A stretch of 64,000 nucleotides of DNA from Herbiconiux moechotypicola (GTDB taxonomy: Bacteria; Actinomycetota; Actinomycetes; Actinomycetales; Microbacteriaceae), in assembly GCF_024979255.1 (NCBI RefSeq), contig NZ_JANLCN010000001.1, positions 124,001 through 188,000 of the forward strand, in the 5' to 3' direction. Positions 58,756 through 64,000 of the stretch are shown here, one piece after another. How positions within the stretch are numbered: position 1 is the stretch's first letter; the number at the start of each line of letters is the position of its first letter. A program made the position numbers and the translations under genes. The notes under the pieces were generated by a model. The model saw only the letters and a program-made list of their open reading frames with translations, made no database searches and was not told where the DNA came from.

Positions 58756-59718
58756 ATGAGCCCCACTTCCGCCGGTGCGGCCGAGGCCGGTCGAGGTCAC
58801 GAGCCGCTCACCGCGCACTACGCACCGGCCGAGCCGGTCGATCTCGTCAGCACGCTGGCACCGCTCCGTCGGGGGCCGCACGACCCGTGCATCCGGGTGG
58901 CGCCCGAGGGTCTGTGGGTCGTGCTCGACACGCCGGGCGGCTCTGCGTCGCTGCTGCTGAGAGGGATGCGCGGGGCGGTGACCGCCCAGGCCTGGGGCGA
59001 CGGCGCGGCAGTGGCCCTCGACGAACTGCCCATCCTGCTCGGCAGCGGCGACGACTGGAGCGAACTCGACCTCTCGCCGTCGCCGCTGCTCGGAGAGGTG
59101 CGTCGGCGGCGCCCCGGCCTCCGGCTCGTGCGCAGCTCCCGAGTGCTCGGGGCGCTCGTGCCGGCGGTCATCGAGCAGCGGGTCACCTCGGTGGAGGCCC
59201 ACCGCGCCTGGCGCACCCTGGTCACCCGGTTCGGCGCACCCGCACCCGGGCCCGCTCCTGAGAGCATGCGGGTGCCGCCTTCGCCCGAGACCTGGCGGCG
59301 CATCCCGTCGTGGGACTGGCACCGTGCCGGGGTCGACCCGGGTCGTTCGGCGACGGTGGTGCGCGCGGCCGTGGTGGCTGCCGGCCTCGAGCGCACGCTC
59401 AGTGGTGCCGGGGCCGGGGGCGGGCCCGACGTGTGGCGGCGGCTGAGAACGGTGCCGGGCGTGGGGGAGTGGACCGCTGCAGAGACGGCCCAGCGCTCGC
59501 ACGGCGATCCGGATGCGGTGAGCTTCGGCGACTACCATCTCGCCTCGCTCGTGGGCACGGCACTGGTGGGTGAGCCGCTCGACGACGACGGGCTCGCCGA
59601 GCTGCTGGAGCCCTGGGCGGGTCAGCGACAGCGCGTGGTGCGCCTGGCGCTGGCCTCGGGTGTGAGCGTGCCGAGACGGGGAGCGCGCATCACCATCCAA
59701 GACCACCGCTCGCACTGA
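58756..59718 (+). CDS. HhH-GPD DNA glycosylase (AlkA-like)
   Basis: This 320-residue protein has an N-terminal AlkA-type beta domain and a helix-hairpin-helix glycosylase domain. LGALVPAVIEQRVTSVEAH corresponds to the substrate-pocket helix, RTVPGVGEWTAAET to the hairpin, and FGDYHLA carries the catalytic-type Asp. It is expected to excise alkylated purines. It follows the NUDIX gene after 12 bp and may be transcribed with it. TAGTCT nine bases before the ATG could be a weak -10. Confidence 0.83.
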   Translation: MSPTSAGAAEAGRGHEPLTAHYAPAEPVDLVSTLAPLRRGPHDPCIRVAPEGLWVVLDTPGGSASLLLRGMRGAVTAQAWGDGAAVALDELPILLGSGDDWSELDLSPSPLLGEVRRRRPGLRLVRSSRVLGALVPAVIEQRVTSVEAHRAWRTLVTRFGAPAPGPAPESMRVPPSPETWRRIPSWDWHRAGVDPGRSATVVRAAVVAAGLERTLSGAGAGGGPDVWRRLRTVPGVGEWTAAETAQRSHGDPDAVSFGDYHLASLVGTALVGEPLDDDGLAELLEPWAGQRQRVVRLALASGVSVPRRGARITIQDHRSH

Positions 59719-59737
59719 GCGTGGGATCGCGGCGGGC

Positions 59738-60925
59738 TCAATACCAGTGCGGGGAGCGCGCCTGCCAGGCGGAGAGTGCGCCGCAGGGCGTGTCGTAGCG
59801 GTTGACGATGTAGCTGAGTCCCCAGGTGATCTGGGTCGCCGCGCTGGTGATGTAGTCGGAGCCCGCCGAGGCCATCTTGGTGGCGGGGAGCGACTGCGGG
59901 ATGCCGTACGCGCCGCTGGAGGGGTTGTAGGCGTTGGCGCGCCAGCCCGACTCGCCGATCCACAGCTGCACGAGGCAGCGGAACTGCGAATCCCCCCAGC
60001 CGTAGGCCGGCATCTGGCTCGCGGCGTAGGCCTGCGCCTCGGCGGGCGTGGCCACCTGACTGCTGTCGGGCACCCAGGCGCCCGTGGTCGCGCCGGTCGC
60101 GACCTCGTTCGCTGCTGCGGCGGCGGCGGAGGCAGCCTCGGCGGCAGCTTGCGCGGCCGCCTGCTGGGCCCGGTACTCCGCCCCGGCCTGGTATTGCTTC
60201 TCGAGCTCGACGGTCGTGTCGTTGAGGGTGGCCAATTGGGCTACGAGGGTCTCGCTGCGGGACTGAGTCTCGGCCACCTGGGCGTCGGCGGCCGCCCGAG
60301 CGTCTTCGGCCGACTGGAGCGCGGTCTGCGCGGAGGTCGCGAGCGCGTCGCGCTCGGCCCGGGCCACCTCGGCCTGCGCGTCGAGTGCGGCGGCCGTGTT
60401 GCGGGCGGCGACAGCCTGGTCGCGGATGCCCGCCGTCTGCTCGGTGAGCTTGGCCATCGTGCCGAGGCGGTAGAGCAGCGAGTCGGCCTGGCTCTGGTCG
60501 AGCGCGAGGCCGAGGCCGCTGTCTCCACCCGATCGGTAGAGCTGGGCGGCGAGCCGGCCGAGCGTGGCGTCGGCGGTGGTCGCCTTCTCGGTCGCCGCCT
60601 GCGCGCGAGCGGCGAGGGCGTCGGCGGTGGCGGTGGCGGTGTCGAGCGCGGTCTTGGCCGAGAGGTACTCCTGCCCACGCTGGAGCGCCTCGTCGGCGCG
60701 GGCCGCCGCCTCGTCCTGCAGGCCCGCGAGGAGCGAGTTGATGGAGTCGACCTCGGCCTGCTTGGCGGCGGCGTTCGACTTGGCGGCGTTCACCTCGTCC
60801 CACGTGGGGTACTCGTCGCGCACGAGCGACGGAGGTGGCGCGGCGTGGGCGGGGAGGGAGGCGCCGAGGGTCAGCGCGAGCACCGCCGCGATGGCGGTGA
60901 CGCTGCGGGCGGTGGCCTTCCCCAT
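59738..60925 (-). CDS. Secreted coiled-coil lytic transglycosylase-like protein
   Basis: This 395-residue exported wall protein has a signal peptide (cleavage after AHA, residue 28) and a long coiled coil (about 40-275) like those of NlpC/P60 RipA-type hydrolases. A C-terminal transglycosylase-like domain (about 300-395) has the likely catalytic Glu E325 in LVQLWIGESGWRANAYN, then SGAYGIPQSLP. It presumably cuts septal or side-wall peptidoglycan. The ATG at 60925 is taken because it starts a good signal peptide and has TACCCT six bases upstream. An in-frame upstream GTG would give a worse N-terminus. Confidence 0.85.
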   Translation of the reverse strand: MGKATARSVTAIAAVLALTLGASLPAHAAPPPSLVRDEYPTWDEVNAAKSNAAAKQAEVDSINSLLAGLQDEAAARADEALQRGQEYLSAKTALDTATATADALAARAQAATEKATTADATLGRLAAQLYRSGGDSGLGLALDQSQADSLLYRLGTMAKLTEQTAGIRDQAVAARNTAAALDAQAEVARAERDALATSAQTALQSAEDARAAADAQVAETQSRSETLVAQLATLNDTTVELEKQYQAGAEYRAQQAAAQAAAEAASAAAAAANEVATGATTGAWVPDSSQVATPAEAQAYAASQMPAYGWGDSQFRCLVQLWIGESGWRANAYNPSSGAYGIPQSLPATKMASAGSDYITSAATQITWGLSYIVNRYDTPCGALSAWQARSPHWY

Positions 60926-60931
60926 GCGTCC

Positions 60932-60937
60932 AGGGTA
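60932..60937 (-). promoter_or_regulatory. Putative leaderless -10 box (transglycosylase-like gene)
   Basis: On the minus strand TACCCT lies 6 nt before the ATG at 60925. Confidence 0.5.
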
Positions 60938-60984
60938 TGTGACGAGAGTGACGGTTGTACACAACGGCTCGCGCGCGTCACCGA

Positions 60985-60990
60985 TACCAT
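60985..60990 (+). promoter_or_regulatory. Putative leaderless -10 box (165-aa membrane protein gene)
   Basis: TACCAT lies 6 nt before the ATG at 60997. Between this and the opposite box is a short inverted repeat, GTTGT-AC-ACAAC, at 60954-60965, possibly an operator shared by both genes. Confidence 0.5.
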
Positions 60991-60996
60991 GCCGCT

Positions 60997-61494
60997 ATGG
61001 ACACCTCGCTCGTCGACGGCTGGAGCGAATTCGCCGTGGCGTCGGCCGGTGCAGCGGCCGCCCTCGCAGGCCTGCTCATCGTCGCCATCTCGGTCAACGT
61101 CAAGGAGATCATCTCGGGCGCGGCACTGCCGTCGCGCGCGGGTGCGACCATCGCGTCGGTGGTGGTCATCCTCCTCGGGTCGACGGTCATGCTCATCCCG
61201 GGCCAGCCGGCCGTGCTGCTCGGCCTCGAGCTCGCGGTGTTCGCCCTCATCGCCCTGGGCCTGCAGATCGATGCGGCCACGCGCATGTTCGCCCATCACG
61301 TCGGCGCGGGCACGCTCGGACGGCTGTTGCAGACGGTGCTCGGCGTCGGTGCCCAGCTCTGGGTCGTGGTGGGCGGCGCGGCCGTGGCCTTCGGCTCGGG
61401 CTGGGGACTCTATCTGGTCGCCGTCGGCTTCGTCGCCATCTTCGCGGCGGCGGTGCTCAACGCCTGGGTGCTCATGATCGAGATCCTGCGCTGA
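60997..61494 (+). CDS. Four-helix membrane protein of unknown function
   Basis: This 165-residue protein has four hydrophobic helices (about 13-35, 50-80, 100-125 and 135-160). A short hydrophilic N-terminus, DTSLVDGWSEFAVASAGAAAAL, is shared with a group of small actinobacterial membrane proteins I know only as hypothetical. It is divergent from the transglycosylase-like gene. There are no catalytic motifs. Confidence 0.7.
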   Translation: MDTSLVDGWSEFAVASAGAAAALAGLLIVAISVNVKEIISGAALPSRAGATIASVVVILLGSTVMLIPGQPAVLLGLELAVFALIALGLQIDAATRMFAHHVGAGTLGRLLQTVLGVGAQLWVVVGGAAVAFGSGWGLYLVAVGFVAIFAAAVLNAWVLMIEILR

Positions 61495-61583
61495 CGGGGA
61501 ATAATCCAGCCGATTGATGTATTTGTATCGAAGTGGCCGCATCCGGGCCGCTCCGACCGCTTCGGCATCACGAAAGAGAGATC

Positions 61584-62138
61584 ATGACCGACACCCTCGA
61601 GATCCCCGGTTACAAGGCCGGCACCTGGACCGTCGACCCCTCCCACAGCGAGGTGGGGTTCAGTGTGCGCCACATGCTCATCAGCAAGGTGAAGGGGAAG
61701 TTCGAGAAGTTCGACGCCACCTTCGTCACGGCCGAGAACCCGCTCGACACCACCGTCTCGGCCTCTGCCGAGGTGGCCTCGGTGAACACCAACGACAAGA
61801 ACCGTGACGGCCACCTCGCCACGAACGACTTCTTCGACGCCCCCACCTTCCCCGAGCTGACCTTCGTGTCGACCGGCGTGCGCCAGGAGGGCGGCGACTT
61901 CAAGGTGGACGGCGACCTCACCATCAAGGGCGTGACCAAGCCGGTCACCTTCGACTTCGAGTTCGGCGGCTTCGGCACCGACCCGTACGGCAACTACAAG
62001 GCCGGCTTCACGGCGACCGCCGAGGTCGACCGCAACGACTTCGGTGTGAACTGGAACGCCGCTCTCGAGACCGGTGGCGTGCTCGTGGGCGACAAGGTCA
62101 CCATCACCATCGACGTGCAGGCGGTCCTGCAGCCGTAA
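61584..62138 (+). CDS. YceI family lipid-binding protein
   Basis: This 184-residue protein has the YceI beta-barrel pattern: GTWTVDPSHSEVGFSVRHM, GKFEKFDATF, DFFDAPTFPELTFVST, KVDGDLTIKGVTKPVTFD and RNDFGVNWN. YceI barrels bind polyisoprenoid or similar hydrophobic ligands. There is no signal peptide, so it is cytoplasmic, as is usual in actinobacteria. GAAAGAGAG lies before the ATG. The AT-rich patch at about 61498-61530 probably holds the promoter. A perfect terminator hairpin follows. Confidence 0.92.
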   Translation: MTDTLEIPGYKAGTWTVDPSHSEVGFSVRHMLISKVKGKFEKFDATFVTAENPLDTTVSASAEVASVNTNDKNRDGHLATNDFFDAPTFPELTFVSTGVRQEGGDFKVDGDLTIKGVTKPVTFDFEFGGFGTDPYGNYKAGFTATAEVDRNDFGVNWNAALETGGVLVGDKVTITIDVQAVLQP

Positions 62139-62161
62139 GGTCTGCAGCACGCAGCGCGTTC

Positions 62162-62192
62162 GAGGGCACCGGAGGACTCCTCCGGTGCCCTC
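62162..62192 (+). terminator. Intrinsic-type terminator after the YceI gene
   Basis: A perfect 14-bp stem (62162-62175 with 62179-62192) and a 3-nt loop lie 24 nt after the stop, followed by the T-containing GTCTTGTCC. It is the strongest hairpin in the window. Confidence 0.85.
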
Positions 62193-62286
62193 GTCTTGTC
62201 CTGCACAAGGATGGGTGTGGAGCGGGCTCCTCCACAGCAGCCGTTCTCGTGGCCGGCGAGTGCCTCGCGGTCGGCACACTCCCGGT

Positions 62287-63450
62287 ATGTCCGAATCCAC
62301 CATCGTCCTCGACCGGTCTCCGGTCACCGTGCTCGAACCGTTGCTCGCCGACCTCGACTCCGTGCTCGGCTTCCGGCCCACCCGTTCGCTCGCCCTTCGC
62401 ATCCGGCGGCCCGCCCGCCCTTTCGCGGTGCTGCGCCTCGACCTTCCCGGCCCACCCGCCTCGAGGCAGGAGGGAGAGCGCCTGGCGGCGGCGGTCGTCG
62501 GGCTTCTCGCCCGTGTTCCCGGAGCGGGCTCGCTCGACCTGGTCGCGTTCGGCGAGCCGTCCGCGAGAGTCTCTACGACACGTGCCGCTCCGGGTTGCGC
62601 CCCCGACGCCGGTGGGCGGGCAGAACCTCCCGCCGAGGAGGCCCGACGGCTGCTCGCCGCCGTCTCGGCCGTGAGGCGCGGCGCGCAGGCGGCGGGGTAC
62701 GCGGTGCTCGAGGGCTGGTGCGTCTCGGGGGAGCGGGCGCTCGAGGCCTTCTCCGCACGCGGCCCCGGCGCGCGATCCGGGCCGGGTTCCGGTGAGGGTG
62801 CGGCGCGCGGGTGGATCGAGGTGTCTCCGGGCCCCGAGCTCAAGCCGGCCGGTGGTGGCGGCGACGTGCACTCCGGCGGGTTCGTGCCGATACCCGAGGC
62901 GTCGGAGCAGTGCAGAGCTCGCAGCCTCGCCACGCTGGCGGCTCTCGGCGGGTCGAAGGCCGGATCGGGGCCGGATTGGATGGCCGAGCGGGTGCGACTC
63001 TGGCATGAGGCGCTCGCGCGGGAGGCCCCGCCGTCCGAGGCGCGCTCCGTCGAGCTCGGCGCCTGGCTTCAGCACAAGCGGGTGCGCGACGGCGTGCTCG
63101 TGATGTGCGCGTGGGGTCTCGACGCGGGGCTCCGCGTGCTGCCGGGTGGTTCCCGGCAGGAGGCCGACCGGTACTTCGGCGCCGTCCTCGGCGAGGGCAG
63201 CGTCGCTCCCGACGACGTGAGGGTCAGGGCCGCGGTCGAACTGCTGCGACGCATCGTCGAGTGCAGCCCGGTCACTCTCGCGGCGGCCCCGCTCACGATC
63301 CTGGCCTGGCTGGAGTGGACGCGCGGTCGTGGGTCGGTGTGCGGAGCCTACCTGCGCCTCGCACTGCTCGCCGACGCCGATTATGAGTTGGCGGTACTGC
63401 TCGGCGAGGCGACCAGCCACGGGCGGGTGCCGGAGTGGGTGCGGCCGTGA
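62287..63450 (+). CDS. DUF4192 family protein
   Basis: This 387-residue protein matches the actinobacterial DUF4192 family: an N-terminal segment around LLADLDSVLGFRPTRSLALR, and the C-terminal part with VAAAPLTILAWLEWTRGRGSVC and LRLALLADADYELA. The function of the family is unknown. The N-terminal half here carries a long Gly/Ala/Pro-rich insertion (about 95-115 and 155-185). The ATG at 62287 fits the conserved start. Confidence 0.83.
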   Translation: MSESTIVLDRSPVTVLEPLLADLDSVLGFRPTRSLALRIRRPARPFAVLRLDLPGPPASRQEGERLAAAVVGLLARVPGAGSLDLVAFGEPSARVSTTRAAPGCAPDAGGRAEPPAEEARRLLAAVSAVRRGAQAAGYAVLEGWCVSGERALEAFSARGPGARSGPGSGEGAARGWIEVSPGPELKPAGGGGDVHSGGFVPIPEASEQCRARSLATLAALGGSKAGSGPDWMAERVRLWHEALAREAPPSEARSVELGAWLQHKRVRDGVLVMCAWGLDAGLRVLPGGSRQEADRYFGAVLGEGSVAPDDVRVRAAVELLRRIVECSPVTLAAAPLTILAWLEWTRGRGSVCGAYLRLALLADADYELAVLLGEATSHGRVPEWVRP

Positions 63451-63452
63451 GC

Positions 63453-63557
63453 CGCGAGAGTTCGGTGGCCGCTCACGCGAGCCCGGTGGCCGGCCGCGCG
63501 AGCTCCGTGCCCGGCCGGGGGCGCTCAGTGGCCGGCCGGGGGCGCTCAGTGGCCGGT
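63453..63557. repeat. Five tandem copies of a degenerate 21-bp repeat
   Basis: Units start at 63453, 63474, 63495, 63516 and 63537, and a partial sixth starts at 63558. Units four and five differ only at the last base, and the common core is GTGGCCGG. The array fills the gap between two converging genes, and the oxidoreductase stop codon lies inside unit five. Confidence 0.85.
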
Positions 63558-64000
63558 CAGGGGCGCCAGGAGCCGTGCGGCGAGGGAGCGGCGCCCGGTG
63601 ACCGACTCCTCCACGTCGGCCGCCTCGGTGCCGATGAGGCCGAGATTGGCCCCGGCGAAGCGCAACGGCTCGCGCTCCCAGCGGCGCGAGAGGTGGTTCA
63701 CCCAGGGCAGCCGGGTGAGCTCCGTCTCCTGCCGGGTGATGAGTTGCGCGAGGGTGCGGCCGGCGAGATTGGTGGTGCTGAGGCCGTCGCCGACGTAGCC
63801 TCCCGCATAGGCGATCCCCGTGCGGGGGTTGTAGCTCGCGGTCGGGTGCCAGTCGCGTGGCACGCCGAGCGGGCCACCCCAGCGGTGCGTCACCGGCGTG
63901 CCCTTCACCGCGGGGAAGAGCTCGCCGAGCGTCGACTCGAGATGGTCGAACACCCGGTCCACACGGTCGTACTCGGGGCGGATCGAGCTTCCCCAGTGGT
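63546..64000 (-). CDS. FAD-dependent oxidoreductase, C-terminal part (5' end outside window)
   Basis: About 151 residues are visible, running off the right edge. The segments THRWGGPLGVPRDWHPTASY, GIAYAGGYVGDGLSTTNLAG and LPWVNHLSRRWEREPLRFA match the C-terminal part of DAO-type flavoproteins such as gamma-glutamylputrescine oxidase-like enzymes. GGYVGDGLSTTNLAGRTLA is the last FAD-contacting motif. The substrate is unknown. Its last codons lie in the 21-bp repeat array. Confidence 0.8.
   Translation of the reverse strand, partial: HWGSSIRPEYDRVDRVFDHLESTLGELFPAVKGTPVTHRWGGPLGVPRDWHPTASYNPRTGIAYAGGYVGDGLSTTNLAGRTLAQLITRQETELTRLPWVNHLSRRWEREPLRFAGANLGLIGTEAADVEESVTGRRSLAARLLAPLTGH

Noticed and set aside
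63453-63557. CRISPR array
   Set aside because: The units are contiguous, 21 bp and degenerate, without spacers, and there are no cas genes.
63447-64000. Plus-strand frame starting GTG at 63447 and reading the 21-bp repeats as 7-residue units
   Set aside because: It continues antisense to the FAD oxidoreductase C-terminus and has no conserved features. The DUF4192 stop at 63448-63450 is a normal family end.

Overview
The window is about 64 kb of very GC-rich DNA with tightly packed genes, many GTG starts, GTGA/ATGA stop-start overlaps and TANNNT boxes 6-7 nt before start codons. Together with the gene content (PASTA-type serine/threonine kinase, DUF4192 protein, FolP2-like protein, DUF3516-type helicase, LAxTG-type surface anchor) this points to an actinobacterium, most likely of the Microbacteriaceae. 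No rRNA, tRNA, insertion sequence, prophage or CRISPR array is visible, and no gene-free stretch exceeds 300 bases.

Layout. Positions 1-13.4 kb hold housekeeping and envelope genes: a lipid kinase, an LssY_C membrane protein, a DHA2 drug exporter, a methyltransferase, a secreted GH5/CBM2 glycoside hydrolase, a geranylgeranyl-reductase-like flavoprotein divergent from an MpaB-type oxygenase, an orphan ABC ATPase, and a lytic transglycosylase coupled to a PASTA kinase. Positions 13.5-26.6 kb form one long same-strand cluster that starts with pstC-pstA-pstS and ends with pstB. Between pstS and pstB lie six unusual exported or membrane genes: two further PstS-like binding proteins, a WxL-like protein, a DUF916-like wall-binding membrane protein and its shortened paralogue, and a sortase-fold protein lacking the catalytic His and Cys. 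Three PHO-box-like repeats lie upstream of or inside the cluster. I read it as a wall-scaffolded phosphate acquisition system and consider it the best candidate for an undescribed system.

Positions 26.7-40.9 kb carry Ada-AlkA and Ogt alkylation repair, a luciferase-like oxidoreductase, a universal stress protein, a J-domain/NERD fusion, a GDSL lipase with an LAATG wall anchor, an AbiEi/AbiEii toxin-antitoxin pair with a palindromic operator, an acyl-CoA ligase, a Tag glycosylase lacking its usual zinc ligands, and two membrane proteins.

Positions 41.0-49.8 kb look like a bacterial ether-lipid cassette. Two divergent arms carry a fatty acyl reductase-HAD fusion with two diiron-protein paralogues (one apparently dead), and an SDR, an acyltransferase and an alkyl-DHAP-synthase-like flavoprotein. 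A perfect palindrome lies between the arms and two TetR genes follow. Positions 49.9-64 kb hold a hendecad-repeat coiled-coil protein, an S4 RNA-binding protein, a DEAD-box helicase, a TRIC channel/reductase/FolP2-like operon, a NUDIX-NYN fusion, an AlkA-like glycosylase, a coiled-coil lytic transglycosylase, a YceI protein, a DUF4192 protein, a 21-bp tandem repeat, and the 3' end of an FAD oxidoreductase cut by the window edge.
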